From positions 1-36,436 of the forward strand of contig JAEYTY010000163.1 in the NCBI GenBank assembly GCA_023433775.1: 36,436 bases of DNA. The letters are read 5' to 3'. Within the stretch, counting starts at the first letter, position 1; the number at the start of each line of letters is the position of its first letter. Below, in pieces: positions 8,716 to 15,590 of this stretch. This DNA is from Pseudomonadota bacterium. GTDB lineage: Bacteria > Pseudomonadota > Alphaproteobacteria > Rhizobiales > Devosiaceae. Below the pieces are notes generated by a model that was given only the letters and a program-made list of their open reading frames with translations, made no database searches and was not told the origin of the DNA. Both the position numbers and the translations under genes were made by a program.

Positions 8716-8757
8716 ACTCCGCATGGTTCCTTGTCGGAACAAGCGGCCGGAAAGAGA

Positions 8758-8832
<75 letters not shown>

Positions 8833-8875
8833 ATCTCTCCGGGCCGGACCGGCACTTGGCCGTTCCAGTGGCGCG

Positions 8876-8905
8876 GATAGACCATAAAAACCCCGGAGGG
8901 GTCAA
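8876..8905 (-). promoter_or_regulatory. Candidate sigma70-type promoter of the tRNA-Val pair
   Basis: On the minus strand TTGACC (8905-8900) is followed after 18 bases by TCTATC (8881-8876), about 44 bases before the first tRNA-Val nucleotide at 8832. The spacer has a CCCCTCCGGGG palindrome next to the -35. An overlapping second TTGACC occurs just upstream, so the exact boxes are uncertain. Confidence 0.45.
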
Positions 8906-8972
8906 GAGGTCAAAATCGAAGAGTTGTTTCTCTGCGTAAAACTCGCTGTGGTGAGCCGAATGGCGTGGCTTT

Positions 8973-9022
8973 CGAGCACCGGAGCGGAGCGTACATGAGT
9001 ACGTGAGCACCGGAAGCACAGA
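8973..9022 (+). repeat. ~50-bp direct repeat, copy 2 of 2, flanking the tRNA-Val pair
   Basis: Same orientation and sequence as 8552-8602 apart from the short centre and two single-base changes. It lies between the tRNA promoter region and the 3' end of cpdR, so the two copies bracket a segment of about 370 bases that contains both tRNA genes. Confidence 0.8.
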
Positions 9023-9057
9023 AAGCTGCGTCAGGCGGCCGCCACAGTAGAGTTTGA

Positions 9058-9417
9058 CTAGGCCGCCAGCAGCCGCTCGACTTCGGTGACCAGATCCTTG
9101 AGGTGGAACGGCTTGGAGAGCACCGAAGCATCCTTGGGCGCATCGCTGTCAGGGTTGAGCGCCACGGCGGCAAAGCCGGTGATGAACATCACCTTGAGGT
9201 CCGGATCGAGTTCGGTAGCGCGGCGCGCCAGCTCGATCCCGTCCATTTCCGGCATCACGATGTCGCTCAGCAGCAGTGAAAATGGCTCTTCGCGTAAGCG
9301 CTCATAGGCCGAAAGCCCGTTGTCGAACGACACCACATCATAGCCCGCGGTCTTGAGCGCGCGCGTCAGGAACTGACGCATATCGTTGTCGTCTTCGGCG
9401 AGCAAAATCCGCTTCAT
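9058..9417 (-). CDS. cpdR: CpdR-like single-domain response regulator
   Basis: A 119-residue stand-alone receiver domain. The acidic pair D9/D10, phospho-acceptor D52 (in SDIVMPEMDG), T80 and K102 (SKPF) are all in place; there is no output domain. Length and the stretch EEPFSLLLSDIVMPEMDGIELA, together with GFAAVALNP, match rhizobial CpdR1. In Caulobacter and Sinorhizobium, unphosphorylated CpdR acts at the cell pole as an adaptor that primes ClpXP for proteolysis of cell-cycle regulators, and the CckA-ChpT relay phosphorylates it. The start at 9417 is preferred because AAAGGTG precedes it and the beta-1 strand follows immediately; ATG 9435 is a possible alternative. It sits head-to-head with hutG, a known neighbourhood in Rhizobiales (from memory). 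Confidence 0.9.
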   Translation of the reverse strand: MKRILLAEDDNDMRQFLTRALKTAGYDVVSFDNGLSAYERLREEPFSLLLSDIVMPEMDGIELARRATELDPDLKVMFITGFAAVALNPDSDAPKDASVLSKPFHLKDLVTEVERLLAA

Positions 9418-9613
9418 CAAAACACCTTTGGCCATTCGGCTGTGAATCGCTTCAAATGCGATGTTTAGTGCAGTTTCGCGCCGGTGCAACACTTGCCGCG
9501 TTCACGGCGCTGTTTTTGCGTTGAACTGGACAAGAGTGCCGCGCCGGGCGACACTCTTGCCACACAAATCACTTTCCGGCGCCCCCGCGCGGCGCCGTTT
9601 CGAGGGGAATGGG

Positions 9614-10513
9614 GTGCGGTCGGACTATTGGGATCAACCGGCATTCGAAACGGTACGGCCCCGGCGCCTTGTCGCGCCGCTGGTGTTCAATTCGCCCCAT
9701 TCCGGTCGCGTCTATCCGGCCCGCTTTCTGGCCATGACCCGGCTCGACCATCTGTCGATTCGCCAGTCCGAAGACGCCTTTGTCGATGAGCTCTTTGCCC
9801 GCGCACCCCATCTCGGGGCTCCGCTGCTGCGCGCCCATTTCCCCCGCGCCTATCTCGATGTTAATCGCGAACCCTGGGAACTCGATCCCACCATGTTCGT
9901 CGAGCCACTGTCAGATCGCTTCAACACCACCTCGTCGCGCGTCGCGGCCGGCCTCGGCACGCTGGCCCGGGTGGTGGCGGAAAACAAACCGATCTATCGC
10001 GAGCGGCTGACGCTGGATGACGCGCGGATGCGCATCGAAGGCATCTACCATCCCTATCATGCGGCCCTGCAAAAGCTGCTCAGCGAGTCGCTTGCTGCTT
10101 TTGGCCTTGCCGTCCTGATCGATTGCCACTCCATGCCGCGCATTGGCCGCCATGGCGAACGCGCCGCGCCGGACATTGTCCTGGGTGATCGCTATGGCAC
10201 CACCTGTGCCCCCGCCCTGATCGATCTCGCCGAAACGGTGTTTTCCACCGCTGGGCTCAGGGTGGCGCGCAACCGCCCCTATGCCGGTGGCTTCTGCACC
10301 CGCACCTATGGCCGCCCGCAACATGGCGTCCACGCCCTGCAGATCGAAATCAGCCGCCATCTTTACATGAACGAGGCAACCCTCGAGAAAAACGCTGGCT
10401 TTGAAGCCCTGCAGCAATTGATGGAGCGGCTGATCTTCACCCTGATCGGGCTTGATCCTGTCGCCCTGGCCGGCGGCCGGCAGGCTGGGGATCAGGCCGC
10501 CGCCGCTGAATAG
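9614..10513 (+). CDS. hutG: N-formylglutamate amidohydrolase
   Basis: About 300 residues. N-formylglutamate deformylases convert N-formyl-L-glutamate to glutamate and formate, the last step of one histidine-degradation route. Family motifs are VFNSPHSGRVYP near the N-terminus, the D-x-x-V-D-E-L-F block, DCHSMP with a likely metal His/Asp, the D-x-V-L-G-D segment and the QIEISRHLYMNE block. No other hut genes are adjacent, and the rhizobial family members next to cpdR may have another deformylase role. I chose GTG at 9614 because GAGGGGAA lies just upstream; the frame is open back to 9461, but that extension overlaps the cpdR promoter zone and has no family similarity. The end is at 10513. Confidence 0.88.
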   Translation: MRSDYWDQPAFETVRPRRLVAPLVFNSPHSGRVYPARFLAMTRLDHLSIRQSEDAFVDELFARAPHLGAPLLRAHFPRAYLDVNREPWELDPTMFVEPLSDRFNTTSSRVAAGLGTLARVVAENKPIYRERLTLDDARMRIEGIYHPYHAALQKLLSESLAAFGLAVLIDCHSMPRIGRHGERAAPDIVLGDRYGTTCAPALIDLAETVFSTAGLRVARNRPYAGGFCTRTYGRPQHGVHALQIEISRHLYMNEATLEKNAGFEALQQLMERLIFTLIGLDPVALAGGRQAGDQAAAAE

Positions 10514-10570
10514 TCCCAACAGGGATCATGCGGCAAAGCAATTCATCCGTCCCGCACAGTACTGCGCGTC

Positions 10571-10600
10571 AAAAAAGGGGCCGCCCCCAAAGACGGCCCC
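10571..10600 (-). terminator. Rho-independent terminator-like hairpin, minus strand
   Basis: GGGGCCG (10577-10583) pairs with CGGCCCC (10594-10600) around a 10-base loop; six As at 10571-10576 become a U-run after the hairpin on the minus strand. No annotated minus-strand gene ends here, so the transcript it would end is either hutG antisense-free readthrough or a small RNA from 10600-10760. On the plus strand there is no U-run. Confidence 0.6.
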
Positions 10601-10623
10601 AGTCAAGGGAGGAACGATGCTCG

Positions 10624-10668
10624 TCAGATAGCGGCACCCTTGGGCCACATATCCAAACCAACCATCAT
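10624..10668 (-). CDS. Possible 14-residue microprotein or leader peptide (uncertain)
   Basis: Minus-strand ORF MMVGLDMWPKGAAI followed by TGA. The sequence just upstream, CCCGGAAGGGC, offers a Shine-Dalgarno-like GGAAGG about 2-3 bases from the first ATG and 5-6 from the second. The ORF is flanked by GCTCATC upstream and GACGAGC downstream, which can pair (6 of 7 positions) and would enclose it in a stem, and the terminator-like hairpin lies 24 bases past the stop. I do not recognise the peptide. Short ORFs arise by chance; only the combination of ribosome site, enclosing stem and terminator makes it worth recording. It may equally be part of a non-coding RNA. Confidence 0.25.
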   Translation of the reverse strand: MMVGLDMWPKGAAI

Positions 10669-10803
10669 GCCCTTCCGGGATGAGCCGATTTGTATGATAT
10701 ATCAAGCAAAGACTGCTACTCCACTTCGGTTCAGCGCCTTGTTGTTGCAAAAATGAATCATCACAACAGGTGAAAATTCTTGCATTTCGCTGATATTTAC
10801 CTC

Positions 10804-10830
10804 TTCAACATTGCGTCTTTGCAGTATAAT
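10804..10830 (+). promoter_or_regulatory. Candidate promoter upstream of the HisN/IMPase gene
   Basis: A perfect TATAAT at 10825-10830 lies 47 bases before the start codon; the best -35 is TTCAAC at 10804-10809 with a short 15-base spacer (CTTCAA with 16). The -35 is weak, so only the -10 is persuasive. Confidence 0.35.
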
Positions 10831-10876
10831 TCCCAATAATTCCAATATCTTGAGCTTGCCAACAAGGACGCCATCC

Positions 10877-11677
10877 ATGACGCCTGCCGACAGCTTCGAC
10901 TTTGCCCGCGTCGAGCAGACCTTGCTCGCGGCATCCTCTGCCGCCGCCGCCCACACAATGGCGCTGTTTCGCACCCCGCTGGCGGTCGACAACAAGCTCG
11001 ATAAAGGCTTCGACCCCGTCACCGAGGCCGACAAGGGTGCCGAAACCGTCATTCGCGCCGTCATCAGCCAGGCCTTCCCCGATCACGCCATTATTGGCGA
11101 GGAATGGGGCTCCTCGGGGGACAGCAATTGCAGCTGGATCATCGATCCCGTCGATGGCACCCGCGCCTTCATTTCGGGCGCACCGGTCTGGGGCACGCTG
11201 ATCGGCTTTGCCATTGATGGCGTCGCTGTCGCCGGCCTCATGAGCCAGCCCTTCATCGGCGAGACTTTCCTCGCAGTCCCGGGCCGTTCCACCTATCGCC
11301 GCGGCGACACCATCCAGCCCAACCGCACTAGCGGCCTCACTGACCTGGCATCGGCACGGGTCTTCACCACTACGCCAAGCCTCTTCAACACCGAGCCTCT
11401 CATGGCGAAGTGGCGTGCTGTCGAACAGGCCACGCGCCTGCAGCGCTTCGGCATGGATTGCTATGGCTACGCGCTTTTGGCCGCCGGCCACGCCGATCTC
11501 GTCATCGAGCCACACCTCAATACCTATGATATTGCCGCCCTCGTCCCCATTATCCGCGAGGCGGGCGGCGCCATTGCCTGCTGGGACGGCAGCGAGCCCA
11601 GTGGCGGCGGCGATGTCGTCGCGGCCGCCACCCCCGAACTGCTCGAAAAGGCTCTGACGCTGATCAACGCCGTCTAG
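10877..11677 (+). CDS. hisN: Inositol-monophosphatase-family phosphatase, HisN-like histidinol-phosphatase
   Basis: A 266-residue lithium-sensitive Mg-dependent phosphatase fold. Motif I is GEEWG (E75/E76 region), motif II is WIIDPVDGTRAF with metal ligands D90 and D93, and motif III is near the C-terminus (NTYDIAALVPIIREAGG). The TRAFISGAPVWGTLIGF string and the short length favour the histidinol-phosphate phosphatase (HisN) branch, which makes histidinol in histidine biosynthesis, over SuhB or CysQ; this choice is inference. AAGGA precedes the ATG at 10877. No other his genes are adjacent. An upstream in-frame start at 10811 lacks a ribosome site. Confidence 0.85.
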   Translation: MTPADSFDFARVEQTLLAASSAAAAHTMALFRTPLAVDNKLDKGFDPVTEADKGAETVIRAVISQAFPDHAIIGEEWGSSGDSNCSWIIDPVDGTRAFISGAPVWGTLIGFAIDGVAVAGLMSQPFIGETFLAVPGRSTYRRGDTIQPNRTSGLTDLASARVFTTTPSLFNTEPLMAKWRAVEQATRLQRFGMDCYGYALLAAGHADLVIEPHLNTYDIAALVPIIREAGGAIACWDGSEPSGGGDVVAAATPELLEKALTLINAV

Positions 11678-11698
11678 CAAATCTGGCGCCCGCGCCCC

Positions 11699-12220
11699 TT
11701 AGCTGATCGGGATGGCCGACACAAAGCGCGGGCGATGCGCCGCCTGCGCGCTATAAGTGATGGCATCAAAGCCAAAGGTGGCGACAAAGGCCCGGTGCGG
11801 CACAAAGCTTTCGGTCAGGATCACCGAGTCCCCATTGGCAATATCGGGCAGGACCCCGGCCGGCAGCGGCGTATTGGGCACCGCTGAACCCAAATTGCGC
11901 GTCCAGTTGACGACGAAGCTGCCACTGACCTTGGAGATACTGCTGATCCGCAAGCCGCCGTCGCTGGCGGTCGGCACCATATTGCGCATCAGGATCAGCA
12001 TTTCATTGAGCTTAGCATTGGTCACAGCCGTCTCGCGCGACAGCATGTCTCCCACGGTAAAGGTGGCTTTTTCGACGCCCTGCAGATTTCGGAAGAGATC
12101 AAACAAGGTCACCGTGCCCAGCAGCAAGGCAAGCAGCACCGGCGCCAGGAGGGCAAATTCGATGGCCGACGTGCCGCTCTCGTTGTGGACAATATTCTTG
12201 CGCAAGATCCTGCCCATCAC
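11699..12220 (-). CDS. TadE-like pilus assembly protein (third gene of operon)
   Basis: 173 residues. The N-terminus is the TadE signature: a short basic leader, then SGTSAIEFALLAPVLLALLLGTVTLFDLF, in which the E-F pair after A-I is the conserved prepilin-like Glu, followed by a single membrane segment (about residues 18-40). The rest is a variable extracytoplasmic domain. TadE/TadF are minor pseudopilins of the tight-adherence (Tad/Flp) secretion system. The start overlaps the stop of the preceding gene by 4 bases (ATGA), so it is translationally coupled. No terminator was seen at its 3' end, which lies 21 bases from the convergent HisN gene. Confidence 0.88.
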   Translation of the reverse strand: MMGRILRKNIVHNESGTSAIEFALLAPVLLALLLGTVTLFDLFRNLQGVEKATFTVGDMLSRETAVTNAKLNEMLILMRNMVPTASDGGLRISSISKVSGSFVVNWTRNLGSAVPNTPLPAGVLPDIANGDSVILTESFVPHRAFVATFGFDAITYSAQAAHRPRFVSAIPIS

Positions 12221-12753
12221 GCCGGCTCGTTCACAAAGCCGGACTTGGCAATAATGCGGAACGCGCCGCTTTCATCCTTGGGCAATGCCAGACCAAGCCC
12301 GATGCCGGGCGTCAGCGGCTCAACCACGAAGCAGGCGCGCACAAACATGGTCTGCGTCCGTCCCCCGGGGGTAAACCGCAAGACCGGCGCAATGGGGCTG
12401 CTGCGGTTGACGCAACGTATATTGTCGGCCGGATAGCCCGTCCCACCATTGATGGGAAACAGCTCCAGCGCCAGGGCATTGTTGCAATCGGCCAGCACCC
12501 AGGCCTCTTCGCAGATGCGCTGCCGCATGGTTTCCTGCGTGGGATTGGCAAAGCTGCCGATGCGCAGCGAACGCACAGTGGTGTCGAGCGCCCGGTCGAG
12601 CATGATGGACTGCACCATGATCCATCCCGCCTCCAGCGTCGCAAAAACCAGCATCAGCAGGATCGGCACGATCATCGCAAATTCGATTGCCGCCGCTCCC
12701 GAGCGGTCCCGCAACATGCCTTTTCGCAATGGCCTTTGCGGCTTGCGCATCAT
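12217..12753 (-). CDS. TadE-like pilus assembly protein (second gene of operon)
   Basis: 178 residues with the same design as its downstream neighbour: basic leader MMRKPQRPLRKGMLRDRSG, then AAAIEFAMIVPILLMLVFATLEAGW as a prepilin-like membrane segment with the conserved E-F. The extracytoplasmic part has several cysteines (in ICEEAWVLADCNN, NIRCVN and RACFVVEP), which could form disulfides. It overlaps the upstream TadG-like gene by 4 bases (ATGA) and the downstream gene by 4 bases, so the three form one tightly coupled unit. The two TadE-like proteins are probably ancient paralogs, one acting as TadE and one as TadF. Confidence 0.88.
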   Translation of the reverse strand: MMRKPQRPLRKGMLRDRSGAAAIEFAMIVPILLMLVFATLEAGWIMVQSIMLDRALDTTVRSLRIGSFANPTQETMRQRICEEAWVLADCNNALALELFPINGGTGYPADNIRCVNRSSPIAPVLRFTPGGRTQTMFVRACFVVEPLTPGIGLGLALPKDESGAFRIIAKSGFVNEPA

Positions 12754-14057
12754 TGCGTCAGCTTCACTTTCTGGATCGAATTGGCGATGGCGCGGAAAGC
12801 CGAGGCAATGTCGAGCCCGACCACATCATAGAAATGCCCGGCGCTCGATGCGCAGTTCCTCATCTGGGTTTTGCCCGCCTCTTCCAGCTGGAAGCCGATT
12901 GTATAGACGATGACATTATTGGCCTTGGCGCGGTTGCAGACCGCCTGCATCCTTTGGGCAGCGTTGGCCGCACTCTGGGTCTCATAATTATTCACCGCCG
13001 GATTGCGCGGATAATTGTACTGATGCGGCCTGAACTGCTGGGAAATCACCCCGTCGGTCATCAGCACGATAACCTTGACCGTATTGCCGCTATTGAAGGC
13101 CGCCGGGCGGTTGGCAAACTGTGCCGGCACAATCCCCGCTGTCGCTGCCTGGGCAATTAGCGGCTGTGCACCCGGCTCAAGCAGCATCATGCCCCAGTTC
13201 ATGGCAATGGCCGTGCCGGTGCCGTCATGCATCCGCATTCCGTCGATTTTCGCCTTCAGTGCCGTGGCATTGTTTGAAAGATAGGTGATCGATGTCGCTT
13301 CATAGGGACACCACGACCATTCCAGTCCAGGCTCATTGACGCCCTGGTGATTCACCGTGAAATGCGGCACCTGGCTGCGCTGATTGAACGGGATCATGCC
13401 CACGCCATAGTCGGTATTGGCGAACTCGATGCAGGACGAATAATTGTGCTGGCGCGGCACCCCGAGCCCGTTGAACACCGCGCTGCCCGGATTGACCGAG
13501 CCGGCATAGGGCACGATGCTGATCGATGTTGTTGGCGCCGTGGCAGGTGTCAGAATGGTATCGATGAATTCCTTCGCGGCCGGACGCAGCAGGCTCAGCC
13601 TTGTGGGCGTGCCCCATCGCATTGAGCCGGAAATATCCAGCATCAGCGAGATTTCCAGATTCTGGCGATTTTCCTGCGCGGTTGCCGAGACCACGATATC
13701 GAGATTGTTGATGCCGATCAGCGGCAGGAAGCCCGTGGGCATAGAATAGCTGGCGGTGACCGTGACCACGCGGGCGTTGAGGGACACACTCGACTGGCTG
13801 TCGAGATCCACCTCACTGATATAGGGGATCGACTTCATATAGTCGGCAACCGTGCTTTCCACCGACTGTGTCTGGGTAAGCGATGCAGCAGCCAGCGCCG
13901 CGCGGTCCACCCCATCCTGCAATTGCACGCGATGCGCCTCGAAGCGGGCGACATCCGTCGCACCGCCGGCCAGCACCAGCATGGGCAGAATGAGCAGCGC
14001 CACGATCACCGCAACATTGCCGCGGCTCTCCCTCAGAAAGCGCTGTAAAATGCTCAT
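12750..14057 (-). CDS. TadG-like protein with von Willebrand factor A domain (first gene of operon)
   Basis: 435 residues. After a basic leader comes a Tad-type membrane anchor (RGNVAVIVALLILPMLVLAGG, about residues 12-32) and a TadG-typical helix with DVARFEAHRVQLQDGVDRAALAAA. A VWA domain starts near 135 with the metal-site motif DISGS at residues 141-145, a Thr in the T-G-T-A segment and MTDG (in VIVLMTDGV) completing the MIDAS site. Such proteins are anchored in the inner membrane and help build or anchor the Tad pilus. No tadA, tadB, cpaB, or flp gene is in the window, so the main machinery must be elsewhere. The ATG at 14057 opens the operon. Confidence 0.9.
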   Translation of the reverse strand: MSILQRFLRESRGNVAVIVALLILPMLVLAGGATDVARFEAHRVQLQDGVDRAALAAASLTQTQSVESTVADYMKSIPYISEVDLDSQSSVSLNARVVTVTASYSMPTGFLPLIGINNLDIVVSATAQENRQNLEISLMLDISGSMRWGTPTRLSLLRPAAKEFIDTILTPATAPTTSISIVPYAGSVNPGSAVFNGLGVPRQHNYSSCIEFANTDYGVGMIPFNQRSQVPHFTVNHQGVNEPGLEWSWCPYEATSITYLSNNATALKAKIDGMRMHDGTGTAIAMNWGMMLLEPGAQPLIAQAATAGIVPAQFANRPAAFNSGNTVKVIVLMTDGVISQQFRPHQYNYPRNPAVNNYETQSAANAAQRMQAVCNRAKANNVIVYTIGFQLEEAGKTQMRNCASSAGHFYDVVGLDIASAFRAIANSIQKVKLTQ

Positions 14058-14207
14058 GGCCCCGCGTCGACGCTCCGCAACGGGCCCCTTTGGCCCACTG
14101 CAAAAATACCAAGTCGCCCGTTACCAAACGCTTAGGAGGAGTCGGCGGCAATTGACCGGTTTTATTCACATTGCGCTGACCAAGCTGGTCGCGCCGCCTG
14201 AGTTTCG

Positions 14208-15182
14208 CTAGTCGCTCTGCTGGGTGATAAACGCATCAAAAGCGGCCAGCACCTGGCCCCTGATCGCGTCACTTTCCATGAACAGTTCATGGCGTGCGCC
14301 GGGAATGACCATATGCCGCCCGGTCCGCATCCGCAGGCCCAGTTGCTCGATGGCAGGCGTCGAGGCAACCTCGTCCCGCGCCGCCGCCAGCATCAGCAGC
14401 GGTATCTTGATCCGCGCCGGAAAGCTGTCCTTGCCGGCCTCGTTCATCGCCCGGAAGGCCGAAGCCAGCCAGCGGAAGGTCGGCGAACCGATATAGAGCC
14501 CGTCATCGGCCCGGACGGTTTCCACCATGCGCTTGTAGCGCAGCACGTCCGAGGTCAGTGGGTTATTGGCAAATCCGGCTTCGCTTGGTCGCGCATCTGC
14601 CTTGCGCGGCAGCGGCATCTGCCCCAGCCCGACAAAGCTGACCACATCGGCAACCAGCCCCCAGGTCCGCGATGTCTCTTCAAAACCCGGCAGCGCCACC
14701 ATAGGCGCCGACAGAAACACCCGCTCGAACATCATGCGGTCCCGCGTCGCCGCAAACAGGCTCGCCAACCCGCCCATGGAATGGCCCACGAGATAAAAGG
14801 GCGGCGGACAATCGGGCAGGAGGATTTCGGCGTGAAAGCTCTTGAGGTCGGTCCAGTAATCTTCGAAGCGATCAACATAACCCAGATGCGGATTGCCGAT
14901 CAGCCGGTCTGAACCACCCTGCCCGCGCCAGTCAAAGGTCGCCACGGCAAAGCCGCGCGACTGGAAATCGGCGATGGTCTCGAAATATTTCTCGATATAT
15001 TCCGTCCGCCCCTGCACGAGACACACGGTCCCGCGGCGTGGCCCGGCTGTCTTGGGCCAGATGGCGTAGCGCAGGCGCACCTTGTCCGCTGTGGTCATAT
15101 AGGCCACCCGGCCGCCCTCCGGCGCCGGATTGCTGGCGGTCACGGCCAGTTTCGGCCCTTCTGCATCGACAATCGCGCTCAA
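14208..15182 (-). CDS. Alpha/beta hydrolase, lysophospholipase/monoacylglycerol-lipase-like
   Basis: About 324 residues. The nucleophile elbow is GHSMGG near residue 150, the acid is in AARDEVAST and the His in PGARHELFME, giving a full Ser-Asp-His triad. FDWRGQGGSDR and the C-terminal pattern match the Hydrolase_4 (serine aminopeptidase S33/PldB) family, which mostly contains lysophospholipases and monoacylglycerol lipases. No signal peptide is seen. The start is TTG at 15182, supported by AGGGGGGT about 5 bases upstream; the next ATG is 28 codons inside and would still keep the hydrolase core. The gene is followed by the Tad operon on the same strand with a 150-base gap. Substrate unknown. 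Confidence 0.88.
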   Translation of the reverse strand: MSAIVDAEGPKLAVTASNPAPEGGRVAYMTTADKVRLRYAIWPKTAGPRRGTVCLVQGRTEYIEKYFETIADFQSRGFAVATFDWRGQGGSDRLIGNPHLGYVDRFEDYWTDLKSFHAEILLPDCPPPFYLVGHSMGGLASLFAATRDRMMFERVFLSAPMVALPGFEETSRTWGLVADVVSFVGLGQMPLPRKADARPSEAGFANNPLTSDVLRYKRMVETVRADDGLYIGSPTFRWLASAFRAMNEAGKDSFPARIKIPLLMLAAARDEVASTPAIEQLGLRMRTGRHMVIPGARHELFMESDAIRGQVLAAFDAFITQQSD

Positions 15183-15248
15183 ATTTACCCCCCTACGGAA
15201 TCGTCCCGACCTTACTCGCCATGGGTAAATAAAGACGCGCCAACGCAG

Positions 15249-15281
15249 AAAAGCCAGCGACCCGGAATGGATCGCTGGCTT
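15249..15281 (-). terminator. Strong hairpin with U-run on the minus strand
   Basis: AAGCCAGCGA (15251-15260) pairs perfectly with TCGCTGGCTT (15272-15281), 10 bp around an 11-base loop. On the minus strand it is followed by TTTTC. It lies 67 bases upstream of the hydrolase start on the same strand, so it cannot end that gene; it would end an unrecognised minus-strand transcript starting to the right, or act as a leader attenuator. Confidence 0.5.
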
Positions 15282-15450
15282 CCCTTGACGTCACGGCCCA
15301 TGCGGGGGGCGGGTGATGGAGCCGTGATGGCAGTGAGCGTTTTCGGAGCAATCCGATGCCGATCACCTGCCCGAAGCTACGTCATCCGCCCTGAACCTGA
15401 GCGGAGCGGACCATTCATTTTGGGTTCATGCCGCAGGGCCATTTCAAACT
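15282..15450. other. Intergenic stretch without a supportable gene
   Basis: Part of a 408-base gap between a minus-strand hydrolase and hsp20. One 62-codon plus-strand ORF (15267-15455) has no ribosome site or protein-like features. The segment ATCCGCCCTGAACCTGAGCG near 15380 looks like a fragment of a dispersed palindromic repeat, from memory of similar strings in related genomes. A small RNA ending at the hairpin 15249-15281 would be encoded here on the minus strand. Confidence 0.4.
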
Positions 15451-15478
15451 CTTGAACTGCCAAACGCCCCACCTACAT
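15451..15478 (+). promoter_or_regulatory. RpoH (sigma32)-like promoter of hsp20
   Basis: CTTGAA at 15451-15456 matches the -35 of heat-shock sigma factors; 15 bases on, CCTACAT at 15472-15478 resembles the C-rich -10 (CCCATNT / CCTATNT). Transcription would begin near 15486, giving a leader of about 105 bases that contains the thermosensor hairpin. Confidence 0.65.
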
Positions 15479-15564
15479 CTAACGCGTCCGCCGGATGTCC
15501 GGGGACACCGGCTGCGCCGCTCGCCAGTTTAGGGAGCATGAGCGTCAGGCCGGCGATCAAAATC

Positions 15565-15587
15565 CACGTTGCTCAACGGAGAATGTG
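15565..15587 (+). promoter_or_regulatory. ROSE-type RNA thermometer hairpin masking the hsp20 ribosome binding site
   Basis: CACGTTGCTC (15565-15574) can pair with GAGAATGTG (15579-15587) around the loop AACG: C-G, A-U, C-G, G-U, U-A, U-A, then one unpaired G, then C-G, U-A, C-G. The Shine-Dalgarno GGAG (15578-15581) sits in the loop and stem, 9 bases before the ATG. The TTGCT block with a single extra G opposite the Shine-Dalgarno is the hallmark of ROSE elements, which melt at heat-shock temperature. Upstream leader bases (about 15490-15560) can form the additional hairpins usual for this class. Confidence 0.75.
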
Positions 15588-15590
15588 ACT

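Larger units (their letters stand above)
10514..10876. other. Intergenic stretch, AT-richer than its surroundings
   Basis: Between hutG and the phosphatase gene. From about 10690 to 10870 the base composition is clearly richer in A and T than the flanking genes. It contains a minus-strand terminator-like hairpin (10571-10600), a 14-codon minus-strand ORF (10624-10668), and a candidate plus-strand promoter (10804-10830). A plus-strand GGGAGGAACGATG at 10607-10619 looks like a good ribosome binding site but opens only MLVR before a stop. Longer ORFs here have no protein-like features. Confidence 0.5.

Noticed and set aside
10607..10628. A strong plus-strand ribosome site (GGGAGGAAC before ATG)
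   Set aside because: The frame closes after four codons. It could be the remnant of a gene start, but nothing protein-like follows in any frame.
10526..10750. A minus-strand 74-codon ORF in the hutG-hisN gap
   Set aside because: It reads straight through the terminator-like hairpin, has no clear ribosome site and no protein-like features; the 14-codon ORF in another frame is the better candidate.
15267..15455. A plus-strand 62-codon ORF upstream of hsp20
   Set aside because: It starts inside the stem of a hairpin, lacks a ribosome site and runs into the hsp20 promoter.
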